The position numbers and the translations under genes are program-made. Under the pieces are notes generated by a model. The model had not been told where the DNA came from. It made no database searches and saw only the letters and a list, made by a program, of their open reading frames with translations. Positions 55,301-64,000 of a stretch of 64,000 nucleotides of DNA are shown piece after piece (the stretch's first letter is position 1; each line of letters begins with the position of its first letter). This stretch comes from Caballeronia sp. NK8 (lineage in GTDB: Bacteria; Pseudomonadota; Gammaproteobacteria; Burkholderiales; Burkholderiaceae), in assembly GCF_018408855.1 (NCBI RefSeq), contig NZ_AP024323.1:62001-126000 (forward strand), read 5' to 3'.

Positions 55301-55839
55301 CAAAGAAAGTAACCAAAGAAAGCAGCTTTCCCCATCCAAAGTACTTCATGCCGGCCCCGGCACAGGCGAACATCTAGGGCACAGCAGTAGCGAGTGCCCT
55401 CGTAGGCCTAACCGGGCTTGGACCGCGCACGGTCTGACACATCGCACCACATAACACACTGGTTCAGCACGAAATGGCTCCGGCCCGCTACGCGGCCGAT
55501 GGGTACATCGGGTCTGCGTGTGCTTCCGCGCTTCTCTTTTCTCGTCGGTTTCCCTCGCCTACCCGACGGCAGCGCAAAGCGCTGTGCCGAAGCTATTTCG
55601 TGCTGAACCAGTGCGCTCAAACGACTAGCTAGTCAGACCGTGCGCGGTCCAAGCCCGATGTGGCCTACGAGGGCACTCGCTACAGAGGCCACGAACAACG
55701 AGGAGAACACCCAAATTGCGTGTGACCGCGGGCGTCTCGAGCTGCTTTCTTTGGTTACTTTCTTTGCAGCAGCAAAGAAAGTGACTGCCGCCCCGCACAG
55801 GGGCAACACCAATAGACCGACGCGAATTCAGGATTCCAC
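55295..55839. repeat. Giant palindrome copy 3, right part
   Basis: The remaining 545 bp of the third copy, starting with the second target duplication. Here the left-side arm is of type B (cccatccaaagtacttcatg) and the right arm of type A (caaattgcgtgtgaccgcgg), the reverse of copy 1, so the copy is inverted relative to copy 1. The conserved gtagcgagtgccctcgtagg unit is at 55387 and, inverted, near 55664-55684. It lies in a convergent gap before the histidine kinase gene. Confidence 0.88.
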
Positions 55840-55868
55840 ATAAACGCAGTCTCACCACCCAAAAAAAC
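55840..55868. other. Short spacer between giant repeat copy 3 and the kinase stop
   Basis: About 29 bp lie between the repeat's right end and the kinase stop codon. Nothing is seen in it. As with copy 1 (5 bp from the regulator's stop), the palindrome nearly abuts the 3' end of a convergent gene. Confidence 0.5.
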
Positions 55869-57272
55869 TCACCCAGAATCGCGAGGAAACAGCAAGCTGA
55901 ACTCAATCCACCCATCCGAAGTGCATTGAGCAGACGCAGTACCACCATGCAAACGCATGATCGCGTTCACGATCGAAAGTCCGAGTCCGCTCGATTCCGT
56001 AAACTCGCTACGCGCAGCATCACCGCGATAGAAGCGATCGAACAGCCTGGCCAGCTCATCCTGCTCGATACGAGCGCCACGATTACCCACAACGATACAG
56101 GCGCCTCGTTCATCCGCGTGTCCGCGCAGCCGCACCACGGTCCCCGCCGTCGCATAGCGCACGGCATTCACGACCACATTGCCGATCGCCCTTCGGCACA
56201 TGATTGCATTCGCGACTATTTCCCCTTCGGCGTCGATATCGAACGTGATGCGGCGTTCATCCGCGATCCCTTCGAAGTAAGCGCCGATGGTCTCCAGCTC
56301 CTCGCGAATGTCGAGCCGTTCGCGCTCGATACGCTGCGGCCCGTGATCCGCCTGCGCGAGAAAGAGGATGTTCTGCGCGATGCGCGCGAGCCGCTCCAGT
56401 TCCTCCAGATTCGATTCGAGCACGCCGCGATACTCCGCGACGCTGCGCTCGTGCGCCAGCGTGACCTGCGTCTCGCCGATCAATACGCCGATCGGCGTGC
56501 GAACCTCATGCGCGAGATCCGCCGAGAACTGCAGCAGGCGTTCATAGCCGTGCTCCAGACGATCCAGCATCGCATTGAACGACGCCGCGAGGCTCTGCAA
56601 TTCGGCGGGCGCATGCGCGACATCGAGCCGCGCCGACAATCGATCCGGCGTGATTTCCGCGGCCTTGTCGGCCATCAGTCTGAGCGGCATGAGTCCGCGG
56701 CTCGTGACCCAGTACGCGAGCAGCAACGTGACCAGCACCGCGCCGATCACGGTGAGCCACACGCGCTCCAGATACGCCGACAACACACGCGCTTCCTGCG
56801 TCATCACGTGCGCCGCGATGATTTCGACGACTTCGCCGCTGTCACCGATGCGCGCCTGCGCGCCGACCCAGCGCATACGCACGCCGTCCGCGCGCGAACC
56901 TTCGTACAGATCGTCGAGTCCGATGGGCCGCGTCACCGGCACGACATCGAGCGGCGGCAGTGGCATACCTTCCGGATTCACGTCGATGAAGGGCGTCGCG
57001 CCCGCGCGTCGAAACAGGATGACGTCCTGCCGGTCGCCGAGCATCGTTTCGAATAGCTTCGGCCGCGCCTCGATTTCCTTGATCGTGTAGAGATCGTGCA
57101 GCAGCGAGCGAAAATGCTCCACGCGCGCGATCAGCTGATAATCCGCACGCGTGGACAGCGCGCGATTGGTCGCGTGATAGAGCGACGCGCCCACCATGCC
57201 GACCACGACGCACACGATCACCGCGAACGAAAGCGCAATACGTACCGCGAGCGAGCGCGAAGGGCGGTTCAA
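55869..57272 (-). CDS. Sensor histidine kinase (CusS/HprS-like)
   Basis: 467 residues. Transmembrane helix at about 10-30, a periplasmic sensor of about 130 residues, a second helix near 170-190 ([20 protein letters not shown]), HAMP, the phosphorylated His in [14 protein letters not shown], and an ATP domain with N box [10 protein letters not shown], and GLGLSIV. By sequence it belongs to the heavy-metal sensor kinase group, but E. coli HprS (formerly YedV), which senses oxidants and controls msrPQ, belongs there too. Divergent neighbours here are a cytochrome b and a molybdoenzyme, which favours an oxidant-sensing role over copper. Its start overlaps the regulator's stop by 4 bp. Confidence 0.82.
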   Translation of the reverse strand: MNRPSRSLAVRIALSFAVIVCVVVGMVGASLYHATNRALSTRADYQLIARVEHFRSLLHDLYTIKEIEARPKLFETMLGDRQDVILFRRAGATPFIDVNPEGMPLPPLDVVPVTRPIGLDDLYEGSRADGVRMRWVGAQARIGDSGEVVEIIAAHVMTQEARVLSAYLERVWLTVIGAVLVTLLLAYWVTSRGLMPLRLMADKAAEITPDRLSARLDVAHAPAELQSLAASFNAMLDRLEHGYERLLQFSADLAHEVRTPIGVLIGETQVTLAHERSVAEYRGVLESNLEELERLARIAQNILFLAQADHGPQRIERERLDIREELETIGAYFEGIADERRITFDIDAEGEIVANAIMCRRAIGNVVVNAVRYATAGTVVRLRGHADERGACIVVGNRGARIEQDELARLFDRFYRGDAARSEFTESSGLGLSIVNAIMRLHGGTASAQCTSDGWIEFSLLFPRDSG

Positions 57273-57940
57273 GGATTCTCCCCGAACGAATAGCCGATGC
57301 TGCGCACCGTATGAATCAGCTTCGGCTCGAACGGGTTATCGATCTTCGCGCGCAGACGCTTCACCGCGACATCGACCACGTTGGTATCGCTGTCGAAGTT
57401 CATGTCCCACACTTCCGATGCGATCAGCGTGCGCGACAGTGCCTCGCCCTGATGCTTGCAAAACAGATGCAGCAATGCGAATTCCTTGTTGGTGAGCGCG
57501 ATGTCCACGCCCTTGCGCGTCACCTTGCGGCGCAGGACATCGACATGCAGGTCCGCGATCTGAAAGGTATTCGATTCGCGCATCACGCCGCGCCTGAGCA
57601 AGGTGCGGATTCGCAGTACGAGTTCCGTGAAAGAGAACGGCTTCACGAGATAATCGTCCGCGCCGAGTTCGAGTCCGTGAATGCGGTCCGTCACCTGATC
57701 GCGCGCGGTGAGAAAAATGACAGGCAGGTCACGTTTCGCGCGCAGGGCGGACATGATCTGCCAGCCGTCGATGCCGGGCAGCATCACGTCGAGCACGATC
57801 AGCTCGTACGGATTCGCGAGCGCCTGATGCAATCCGTCCGTGCCGTTGCGCACGAGTTCGACCTGATAGCCGGACTCGATGAGCCCTTTCTTCAGGTAGT
57901 CGCCGGTCTTGCGGTCGTCTTCGATAACGAGGATGGTCAT
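57269..57940 (-). CDS. OmpR-family response regulator (CusR/HprR-like)
   Basis: 223 residues. Receiver domain with phosphorylated Asp51 in [15 protein letters not shown] and Lys in YLVKPFS, then a winged-helix DNA-binding domain ([19 protein letters not shown] segment, [12 protein letters not shown]). It pairs with the kinase encoded downstream. Likely binds the gtcatc-type repeats in the 151-bp divergent region at 58003-58032 and controls both its own gene and the cytochrome b-molybdoenzyme operon. Confidence 0.85.
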   Translation of the reverse strand: MTILVIEDDRKTGDYLKKGLIESGYQVELVRNGTDGLHQALANPYELIVLDVMLPGIDGWQIMSALRAKRDLPVIFLTARDQVTDRIHGLELGADDYLVKPFSFTELVLRIRTLLRRGVMRESNTFQIADLHVDVLRRKVTRKGVDIALTNKEFALLHLFCKHQGEALSRTLIASEVWDMNFDSDTNVVDVAVKRLRAKIDNPFEPKLIHTVRSIGYSFGENP

Positions 57941-58002
57941 GCTGGCGCTGCGTTCGATGGATTGCCGTCATTCTAGCCAGAGCGCATGCACGGCTCGCCA
58001 AA

Positions 58003-58031
58003 GATGACAAAAAAGTCATCGAGAGGTCATC
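58003..58031. promoter_or_regulatory. Candidate response-regulator box
   Basis: gatgac (58003-58008), six A, gtcatc (58015-58020) form a perfect inverted repeat; a third gtcatc at 58026-58031 is 11 bp from the second, one helical turn. This mixed inverted/direct spacing is usual for OmpR-family sites and resembles the dyads bound by E. coli CusR/HprR. It lies between the regulator gene and the cytochrome b gene. Confidence 0.6.
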
Positions 58032-58091
58032 GATCGATCAGCGCGGCGTCGCTACCATGCGCAGCGAACAACTCGAAATACGAGGCTCGAT

Positions 58092-58676
58092 GTGCAAGTA
58101 CAACCGCTATGGCTGCGCATTACGCACTGGCTCAACGCGTTTGCGGTGCTGATCATGGTGACGAGCGGCTGGCAGATCTACAACGCCTCGCCGATCTTCA
58201 AGTCCTTGACGTTCTCACCCGCGATCACGCTCGGCGGCTGGCTCGGCGGCGCGCTGCAATGGCATTTCGCGGCAATGTGGCTGCTGGTCGCGAACTTCAT
58301 CGTCTATGTCGTGATGAATCTCGTCACGGGGCGTTTGCGGCGCCGCATGTTTCCGCTATCGATCAAAAGCATCTTCACCGACGCGCTGGCCGCATTGCGC
58401 GGCAAGCTCGGCCACGACGATCTCACGCATTACAACGCCGTACAAAAGTTCGCGTATCTCGCGGTGATCGTGGACATCGTGATTGTGATTCTCTCGGGAC
58501 TCGCCGTCTGGAAATCCGTGCAGTTTCCCCTGCTTCGCACACTGATGGGCGGCTACGATAATGCCCGCGTCGTGCACTTCTTCGGCATGAGTTTTCTCGT
58601 TGTGTTTTTCGTGGTGCACGTCGTGATGGTCGCGCTCGTGCCGCGCTCGCTCGTGCTGATGATTCGAGGTCGTTAA
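58092..58676 (+). CDS. Cytochrome b561/b6-type membrane subunit
   Basis: 194 residues starting at GTG 58092 (acgagg before it; no in-frame ATG). Four or five membrane helices with His residues suited to two haem b: RITHWLNAF near the start, QWHFAAMW, and HFFGMSF and VHVVMV near the end. It is of the Ni/Fe-hydrogenase or thiosulfate-reductase cytochrome b type and should pass quinol electrons to the molybdoenzyme encoded 4 bp downstream, analogous to MsrQ serving MsrP. Confidence 0.82.
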   Translation: MQVQPLWLRITHWLNAFAVLIMVTSGWQIYNASPIFKSLTFSPAITLGGWLGGALQWHFAAMWLLVANFIVYVVMNLVTGRLRRRMFPLSIKSIFTDALAALRGKLGHDDLTHYNAVQKFAYLAVIVDIVIVILSGLAVWKSVQFPLLRTLMGGYDNARVVHFFGMSFLVVFFVVHVVMVALVPRSLVLMIRGR

Positions 58677-58679
58677 GCC

Positions 58680-59453
58680 ATGTCGCTCAAGCTATTCAAA
58701 TCGAGGCCGGATGCCGAACTCATCATCAAGGATGCCGCGAAGGAATTAAAGGCGCCGGCGCGCCGTTTATTCGGCAAGCGCATTCTGTCGCTCGGAGGCC
58801 TCGCGATGCTGTCCGGCTGCAATATCACCGACGACAAATCCGTCAACGCGATGCTGCGCCGCATATCGTCGTTCAACGACGACATGCAGGCACTGCTGTT
58901 CGATCCGAACCAGCTCGCGCCGACCTATCCCGAATCGATGATCACGCGACCGTTCCCTTTCAACGCGTTCTATGACATCGACGAAGTGCCCGAGGTCGAT
59001 CCGTCGACGTACAAGCTGAGCGTGGGCGGGCTCGCGAAGGGCAAGCGCGTGTGGACGCTCGACGAACTGCATGCGATGCCGCAGGAAAGCCAGGTGACGC
59101 GGCATATCTGCATCGAGGGCTGGAGCGCGATCGGCAAATGGGGCGGCGTGCGCTTCGCGCATTTCCTCGCGCGCGCGGGCGCCGATACGAGCGCGAAATA
59201 CGTCGCCTTCCATTGCGCCGACAACTACTCGACGAGCATCGACATGCCGACCGCGCTGCACGCGCAGACGCTGCTCACGCTCACTTACGACGGTCAGATC
59301 CTGCCGCCGAAATACGGCTTCCCGATGAAGCTGCGCATGCCGACCAAGCTCGGCTACAAGAACCCGAAACACATCGTCGCGATCACCGTGACGAACGATT
59401 ATCCCGGTGGCTATTGGGAGAACCAGGGCTACAACTGGTTCGGCGGGTCCTGA
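58680..59453 (+). CDS. Periplasmic molybdopterin oxidoreductase, sulfite-oxidase/MsrP-like
   Basis: 257 residues. N-terminal signal with Arg-Arg (APARRLFGKR) and lipobox-like MLSGC, suggesting Tat export and perhaps lipid anchoring. The molybdenum-ligating Cys is in RHICIEGWSAIGKWGGV, equivalent to the CVEAWS-type motif of sulfite oxidase family proteins. The C-terminal part TNDYPGGYWENQGYNWFGG is typical. Probable function: reduction of oxidised methionine residues in periplasmic proteins, or another oxyanion; the substrate is inferred from family and from the HprRS-like regulators. Confidence 0.8.
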   Translation: MSLKLFKSRPDAELIIKDAAKELKAPARRLFGKRILSLGGLAMLSGCNITDDKSVNAMLRRISSFNDDMQALLFDPNQLAPTYPESMITRPFPFNAFYDIDEVPEVDPSTYKLSVGGLAKGKRVWTLDELHAMPQESQVTRHICIEGWSAIGKWGGVRFAHFLARAGADTSAKYVAFHCADNYSTSIDMPTALHAQTLLTLTYDGQILPPKYGFPMKLRMPTKLGYKNPKHIVAITVTNDYPGGYWENQGYNWFGGS

Positions 59454-59480
59454 AGCCTTTCATTCAACGAAGGAGATTAC

Positions 59481-60092
59481 ATGTCGATTCGAATCAAACT
59501 CGGCGTCAGCATCGTGACGCTCGCACTCGCATCCGCGGCGCTTGCTCAGACGCCCGCTGCGAAACCCGCGCGCATTCGCGGCGATATCGTGTCGCTGTCT
59601 GGCGATACGCTCACCGTGCATCGGCGCAGCGGCGACACGGTGAAGATCGCCGTCAAGTCCGATACGCCCGTCACCGCGCTCAAGAACATCAAGCTGCAGG
59701 ACATCAAGCCGGGCTCGTTCGTCGGCACGGCGGCAACCACCGGCACGGACGGCAAGCTCACCGCGACCGAAGTGCTGGTCTTCCCGGAAGCCGCGCGCGG
59801 CACGGGTGAAGGGCACTATGCATGGGACCTCGGCCCGCAAAGCTCGATGACCAACGCGAACGTGGATCAGGTCGTGCAGGGCACGAGCGGCCGCGATCTC
59901 AAGCTTTCGTACAAGGGCGGCGCGAATTCGGTGACGGTGCCGGAGAACGTGCCGGTCGTGACCTTCGCGCCCGCGACGCACGACGACCTGAAGCCCGGCA
60001 AGAAGGTGTTCGTGGTGGCGAGCCCGTCGGGTTCGGACTTCACGGCGCAACGCATCGTCGTCGAGAAGGATGGCGTCGTGCCGCCGATGTAA
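59481..60092 (+). CDS. Periplasmic DUF5666-like protein of unknown function
   Basis: 203 residues with a signal peptide (LAQ cleavage near residue 23). The body is beta-rich with a repeated pattern: RIRGDIVSLSGDTLTVHRR and KIAVKSDTPVTAL, and later LKPGKKVFVVASPSG. Similar small beta domains are annotated as DUF5666. It lies 27 bp after the molybdoenzyme gene with GGAG before its ATG, so it is part of that operon, and may assist or stabilise the periplasmic enzyme. Function is not known. Confidence 0.7.
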   Translation: MSIRIKLGVSIVTLALASAALAQTPAAKPARIRGDIVSLSGDTLTVHRRSGDTVKIAVKSDTPVTALKNIKLQDIKPGSFVGTAATTGTDGKLTATEVLVFPEAARGTGEGHYAWDLGPQSSMTNANVDQVVQGTSGRDLKLSYKGGANSVTVPENVPVVTFAPATHDDLKPGKKVFVVASPSGSDFTAQRIVVEKDGVVPPM

Positions 60093-60118
60093 GCGCCACG
60101 CCCGCTCCGCACCATGCG

Positions 60119-60150
60119 CGCCCGCCGGTTTCATGACGGCGGGCGTTTTT
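60119..60150 (+). terminator. Intrinsic terminator after the molybdoenzyme operon
   Basis: Arms cgcccgccg and cggcgggcg, 9-nt loop, followed by five T. It lies 27 bp after the stop of the DUF5666-like gene. Confidence 0.85.
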
Positions 60151-60250
60151 CGTATCAGCGGATTTCGAGCGTTCGGGATAACATGCCCGTTTGCGCCAGT
60201 CGATCTTGCGCAACGTAACATCAGGCCACGTCACTCGTAAGGAGACATGC

Positions 60251-61702
60251 ATGAGCAACACGCGTTCCGACCTTCCCGCCTATCCGAACACCCGGCTTTA
60301 TATCGACGGCGCGTGGCGCGATGGCTCGCGCGACACGGCCGTCATCAACCCGGCGAGCGAAGCCGAGATCGGCCGCCTGGCGCTCGCGGGAGAAGCGGAA
60401 CTATCGCTCGCAGCCGATGCCGCCGCGCGCGGCTTCAAGGAATGGCGCAAGGTTTCGCCCTACGAGCGCAGCAAGCTCATGCGGCGCGCGGCACAGAATA
60501 TCCGCGAGCGCGCGGAGCAGATCGCCGCCATCATGACGATGGAGCAGGGCAAGCCGTTCGGCGAGGCGCGCATCGAGACGCTTTCGGCAGCCGACATCAT
60601 CGAATGGTTCGCGGAAGAAGGACGCCGCACGTATGGCCGCGTGATTCCGTCGCGCACGGATGCGGTCCGCCAGATCGTCACGCGCGAGCCGGTCGGTCCG
60701 GTCGCCGCGTTCACGCCGTGGAATTTCCCGATCAATCAGGCGGTGCGCAAGGTGTCGGCGGCGCTCGCGGCGGGCTGCTCGGTCGTGCTGAAAGGGCCCG
60801 AGGAAACGCCCGCGAGCTGCGCGGCGCTGGTGCAGGCTTATGCCGATGCCGGTCTGCCCGCCGGCGTGCTGAACTTGGTGTTCGGCGTGCCCGCCGATGT
60901 CTCCAAGTATCTGATCGCCCATCCCGCCATCCGCAAGATTTCGTTCACCGGTTCGACGCCGGTCGGCAAGCTGCTCGCGTCGCTCGCGGGCGAGCACATG
61001 AAGCGCGTGACGATGGAACTGGGCGGCCACGCGCCCGCCATCGTGTTCAAGGACGCCGACGTGCCGCGCGCCGCGAAGATGCTCGCATCGGCGAAGTTTC
61101 GCAATGCCGGCCAGGTCTGCATCTCGCCGACACGTTTTCTCGTGGAAGAAGCGGCCTATGACGAGTTCGTGGAGCACTTCGTCGCCACGGCGAGCGCGGT
61201 GAAGGTCGGCAATGGCCTCGACGACGGCGTGCAGATGGGGCCGCTCGCGAACGGCCGCCGCCTCGAAGCGATGGAACGCCTCGTCGCCGATGCGCGCGAG
61301 CATGGCGCGAAAGTGCTGACGGGCGGCGAGCGTATCGGACGCGAAGGTTATTTCTTCGCACCGACCGTGCTCACCGATGTGCCGATGAGCGCACGCATCA
61401 TGACCGAAGAGCCGTTCGGCCCGATCGCGCCGATCGCATCGTTCAAGTCCTATGACGAAGTGATCGCCGAGGCCAATCGCCTGCCTTACGGGCTCGCGGC
61501 GTATGCGTACACGCGTTCGGCGGCGACATCGGCGGCGGTGTCGGACGATATCGAAAGCGGCATGCTGTCGATCAATCATCACGGTCTTGCCTTGCCGGAG
61601 ACGCCGTTCGGCGGCGTGAAGGATTCGGGCTACGGCTCGGAAGGCGGCAGCGAAGCGATGGAAGCGTATCTCGTCACGAAGTTCGTGACGGAGCATCGTT
61701 GA
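60251..61702 (+). CDS. NAD(P)-dependent aldehyde dehydrogenase, succinate-semialdehyde dehydrogenase-like
   Basis: 483 residues. [20 protein letters not shown] with the catalytic Asn, the Glu in [12 protein letters not shown] and nucleophile Cys in [12 protein letters not shown] are all present. SSADH-type features include GRVIPSRTD and the C-terminal [18 protein letters not shown]. The start is ATG 60251 with GGAGA before it; the frame extends to 60191. A GabD-like role is likely, but alpha-ketoglutarate semialdehyde or other semialdehydes are possible. It is monocistronic with a strong terminator. Confidence 0.88.
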   Translation: MSNTRSDLPAYPNTRLYIDGAWRDGSRDTAVINPASEAEIGRLALAGEAELSLAADAAARGFKEWRKVSPYERSKLMRRAAQNIRERAEQIAAIMTMEQGKPFGEARIETLSAADIIEWFAEEGRRTYGRVIPSRTDAVRQIVTREPVGPVAAFTPWNFPINQAVRKVSAALAAGCSVVLKGPEETPASCAALVQAYADAGLPAGVLNLVFGVPADVSKYLIAHPAIRKISFTGSTPVGKLLASLAGEHMKRVTMELGGHAPAIVFKDADVPRAAKMLASAKFRNAGQVCISPTRFLVEEAAYDEFVEHFVATASAVKVGNGLDDGVQMGPLANGRRLEAMERLVADAREHGAKVLTGGERIGREGYFFAPTVLTDVPMSARIMTEEPFGPIAPIASFKSYDEVIAEANRLPYGLAAYAYTRSAATSAAVSDDIESGMLSINHHGLALPETPFGGVKDSGYGSEGGSEAMEAYLVTKFVTEHR

Positions 61703-61728
61703 TCGGCTAGCCGGCGCTGATGTTTATA

Positions 61729-61756
61729 GAGCGGCCCTGCACAGGGCCGCTTTTTT
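61729..61756 (+). terminator. Intrinsic terminator of the aldehyde dehydrogenase gene
   Basis: Stem gcggccctg / cagggccgc with a very short loop, followed by six T, 28 bp after the stop codon. Confidence 0.92.
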
Positions 61757-61928
61757 CATGAATATAGTAAGCATTTCGAAGCAAAGAATGGCAATGAAAG
61801 ACGGGCGCAAGCGTGGCGCAATAAGTGCCAGTTTCAAGAGTGTAACCATGTAACACGCCGAAAAAACCGTGTAGCCGAATCGCCAGCTTCGTTCTCTAGC
61901 ATAGGTTCGACGATGCCTGGAGACTCGA

Positions 61929-62177
61929 ATGCTAAGCCCTCACGAAATATCGACGCTCATGCTGATCCAGCGCGCTCCCCATCAGGTCGAGTTGTTCGGA
62001 CAGAGCACCGCGCGTCTTCGACAGGAAGCGCTCGTCGAAATCCGGCGTCTGCCGACCGGCGACCCAATGCCTCTGCTCACCCCCAAAGGACAGGACATGC
62101 TGGAGCGACTCGATGCGCTCTGGAAGCTTCGTTCGCGCGATGCGGACGTGAGCGAGGAACCCGACGAGACCGAGTAG
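61929..62177 (+). CDS. Small hypothetical protein, winged-helix-like
   Basis: 82 residues. ISTLMLIQRAPHQVELFG, then LTPKGQDMLERL, recalls the helix and wing of small DNA-binding domains with the TPKG wing motif, and the acidic C-terminus is DVSEEPDETE. It could be a small regulator. No family is assigned. The gap before it (61757-61928) shows no clear promoter. Confidence 0.6.
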   Translation: MLSPHEISTLMLIQRAPHQVELFGQSTARLRQEALVEIRRLPTGDPMPLLTPKGQDMLERLDALWKLRSRDADVSEEPDETE

Positions 62178-62241
62178 GCCGAGCATGCTTGCGCTCGCAA
62201 GCGTATTCTGTGTGTCGTTCTCGTCCACACGGAGCCCGCAC

Positions 62242-63072
62242 GTGACTCAATCGAAACAACTGACCGTCGCATTGCTCGGCGCAGGCAGCATGGGATCGGG
62301 CGTCGGCCGCGCGTTGACGCAAGCGGGCGCGCGCGTGCTGACATCGCTCGAAGGCCGGAGCGCCGCAAGCGCATCGCGCGCACGCGAGGCCGGCATGGAG
62401 GACGCGAGTCTCGAAAGCCTCGCGGCGTGCGAGTTCATTTTGTCGATCGTGCCGCCCGCCGTCGCGATCGAAACCGCGCAGCGCATGGTGCCCGTGCTCG
62501 AACGCGCGAGCGTACGGCCGCTTTATATCGACTGCAACGCGATCAATCCCGATACCGTCAGGAAGATCGCGCGCACGCTGGAGCCGACCGGCACGCCATT
62601 CGTCGATGGCGCGATCATCGGCCAGCCTTCCTCGCCGAAGTTCTACGTGTCCGGCCCGCACGCACGGCACGCGCAACCGCTCGCCGATGCAGGCCTCGAC
62701 GTGCGCGTGCTCGATGGACCGGTCGGCGCGGCGTCCGCGCTCAAGATGTCGTATGCGGGCATCACGAAGGGGCTGACGGCGCTCGGCTCGGCGATGTCGC
62801 TCGCCGCGCTGCGCAACGGCGCGGGCGACGCATTGTTCGCCGAACTCGCGCAGAGTCAGCCCGCGCTGGCCGCGTGGCTCGCGGTCAACGTGCCGCGCAT
62901 GCCGCCGAAGGCGTATCGCTGGGTCGCGGAGATGGAGGAGATCGCGCAGTTCATCGGCGAGGAGTTCGCAGAGCATCGCATCTACGAAGGCGCGGCCGGG
63001 CTGTACGCGCGGCTTGCAGAAGACAAGGACGCGACCGACGCGCTCGAACGCTTCTTCAACGCAGCACGTTAA
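62242..63072 (+). CDS. NAD(P)-dependent oxidoreductase, 6PGDH-like with DUF1932 C-terminal domain
   Basis: 276 residues from GTG 62242, which has GGAG 9 bp before it; the upstream ATG at 62185 adds a hydrophobic tail that does not look like a real signal and precedes the Rossmann start. TVALLGAGSMGSGVGRALT binds the nucleotide, FVDGAIIGQPSSPKFYVSGP is the substrate region and KMSYAGITKGLTALGSAMS carries the catalytic Lys. The C-terminal part is DUF1932-like. Substrate is unknown; related enzymes act on beta-hydroxy acids. Convergent with the aminotransferase gene, with a 4-bp overlap at the stops. Confidence 0.8.
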   Translation: MTQSKQLTVALLGAGSMGSGVGRALTQAGARVLTSLEGRSAASASRAREAGMEDASLESLAACEFILSIVPPAVAIETAQRMVPVLERASVRPLYIDCNAINPDTVRKIARTLEPTGTPFVDGAIIGQPSSPKFYVSGPHARHAQPLADAGLDVRVLDGPVGAASALKMSYAGITKGLTALGSAMSLAALRNGAGDALFAELAQSQPALAAWLAVNVPRMPPKAYRWVAEMEEIAQFIGEEFAEHRIYEGAAGLYARLAEDKDATDALERFFNAAR

Positions 63073-64000
63073 GCGCGCGCGGCTGCGGTTTCCGTCATCG
63101 CTTCGAAGAAGCGCGTCGCGCGCCGGTCGCCCGCATACGCCGAATTGATACGCACCCACGGACACGCTTCGCCGTTCGGGCGGTAATAGCTGCCCGGCGC
63201 GAGCGTCACGCCGAACTTCACGGCTTCGTCGACGAGCACGGCCGAATCGTCGATGCCCGGCACTTTCGCCCACACGAAGTTGCCGCCGCCCGGCTCATCG
63301 AACACGTCCCAGCCATAGCCTTCGAGCGTTTGCACCGCGCTCGATAGCGAATCGCGCACGCGCTTGCGCAGCCGCTCCAGATACTTGCGATAGGTGCCGC
63401 GCTCCAGCAGGCTTGCCGCGACGCTTTCCGCGAAACGCGTGCCGCCGAGGCTCGTCAGCACCTTCACGTCGACGAGATTCTTCACGAGTTCGCGATTCGC
63501 CGCGAGATAGCCGATCCGCAGCGACGACGACAAGGTCTTCGACAACCCGCCGACATAGATCACGCGATCGAACTGATCGAGCGATGCGAGCCTTTGGGTC
63601 GGCACGGCCTGGAAGTCGGCGTAGATATCGTCCTCGACAATCGTGAAGCCGTGCTGCGTCGCGAGTTGCAGCAGCCTGAACGCGACCTGCGGCGCGATGT
63701 TCGTCGCGGTCGGATTCTGGAACACGGTATTGATGAAGAAGAGCTTCGGCTGATGCTGCTTCAACAGCGCCTCGGCGACATCGATATCCGGGCCGTTCGC
63801 GAGCCGCGGCACGCCCACGAGCCGTACGCCCTGCAGCTTGAGCAGCCCGAACAGGTTGTAGTAGCCGGGGTCTTCGACGAGCACCGTATCGCCCGGCTTC
63901 AACATGTAGCGCACGATCAGATCGAGCGCCTGACTCGCGCCGTTCGTGATCATCACGTTCGGCAGATCGGCGTTGATGCCGAGCGCGTTGATACGCATCA
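63069..64000 (-). CDS. PLP-dependent aminotransferase domain, probable MocR/GntR-type regulator (5' part outside window)
   Basis: The C-terminal 310 residues of a larger protein; the frame is open at the window edge. Fold type I aminotransferase features: ITNGASQALDLIVRYMLKPG, VEDPGYYNLFG, the NPTAT motif, EDDIYADF, and the PLP Lys in GGLSKTLSSSLRIGYL. The late Arg in CPWVRINSAY would bind the substrate carboxylate. This arrangement fits MocR regulators, which carry an N-terminal GntR winged helix, or plain 2-aminoadipate-type transaminases. The N-terminus needed to decide is not in the window. Confidence 0.8.
   Translation of the reverse strand, partial: MRINALGINADLPNVMITNGASQALDLIVRYMLKPGDTVLVEDPGYYNLFGLLKLQGVRLVGVPRLANGPDIDVAEALLKQHQPKLFFINTVFQNPTATNIAPQVAFRLLQLATQHGFTIVEDDIYADFQAVPTQRLASLDQFDRVIYVGGLSKTLSSSLRIGYLAANRELVKNLVDVKVLTSLGGTRFAESVAASLLERGTYRKYLERLRKRVRDSLSSAVQTLEGYGWDVFDEPGGGNFVWAKVPGIDDSAVLVDEAVKFGVTLAPGSYYRPNGEACPWVRINSAYAGDRRATRFFEAMTETAAARA

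Noticed and set aside
53939..55839. Composite transposon or genomic island bounded by giant repeats 2 and 3
   Set aside because: The DNA between them (11.2-53.9 kb) is ordinary metabolic chromosome with normal composition apart from 43.5-44.9 kb, and there is no integrase, tRNA target or conjugation gene.

Overview
The window is high-GC (roughly 60-65% by eye) proteobacterial chromosome with gene content typical of Burkholderiaceae, most likely Caballeronia/Paraburkholderia. Pointers are the OmpC-type porin, the choline-sulfate and carnitine genes, the threonate/erythronate (ltnD-otn-denD) operon and several DUF proteins common in that group. Genus is an inference, because no rRNA or housekeeping marker is present.

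Layout. (1) 1-13.7 kb: quaternary-amine catabolism. It holds the end of choline-sulfatase betC, a choline/betaine binding protein, a glycosyltransferase, a porin, a GlxA/CdhR-type regulator, a three-domain adenylation-carrier-thioesterase enzyme of unknown product, a second betaine/carnitine binding protein (caiX-like), and the carnitine operon cdhC-cdhA-cdhB. (2) 13.6-24.5 kb: Cu+-ATPase copA with a MerR/CueR-type promoter, a DUF1254 lipoprotein, a 1233-residue DUF748 protein, a DUF29 protein, an EmrB-type efflux pump and a mazEF module. (3) 24.5-32 kb: two amino-acid binding proteins, an aminotransferase with divergent LysR regulator, a MarR-SDR-thiolase group with paired operators, and a YciI-like protein. 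(4) 32-38.9 kb: a LacI-controlled ribose-type ABC importer with a sugar isomerase/epimerase and a Gfo/Idh/MocA dehydrogenase. (5) 38.9-45.3 kb: DUF1493, gnd, a GIY-YIG-like protein, a ketopantoate-reductase-like protein, split chromate transporter genes, and an AT-richer patch with two proteins that share a repeated domain of about 60-70 residues. (6) 45.4-50.8 kb: GntR regulator and ltnD-otnK-otnC-otnI-denD. (7) 51-58 kb: a DedA-rhodanese protein coupled to a cyclic-nucleotide-binding/FAD oxidoreductase, an IS481-like insertion, and a CusRS/HprRS-like two-component pair. (8) 58-64 kb: cytochrome b plus molybdopterin oxidoreductase, aldehyde dehydrogenase, a 6PGDH-like oxidoreductase and a truncated MocR-type aminotransferase.

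How it works together. Choline-sulfate and carnitine would both feed glycine betaine. The two binding proteins have no permease or ATPase beside them, so they probably serve a transporter core encoded elsewhere. The CdhC reaction releases acetoacetate, and the adjacent three-domain enzyme has an acetoacetyl-CoA-synthetase-like adenylation domain, which suggests a metabolic link that I cannot prove.

The most unusual non-coding feature is a family of three giant imperfect palindromes of about 612 bp each (4341-4956, 10598-11208, 53939-55839). Their arms come in two interchangeable types. One copy is split by the IS element, whose 6-bp target duplication is exactly the loop of a small hairpin inside the repeat.
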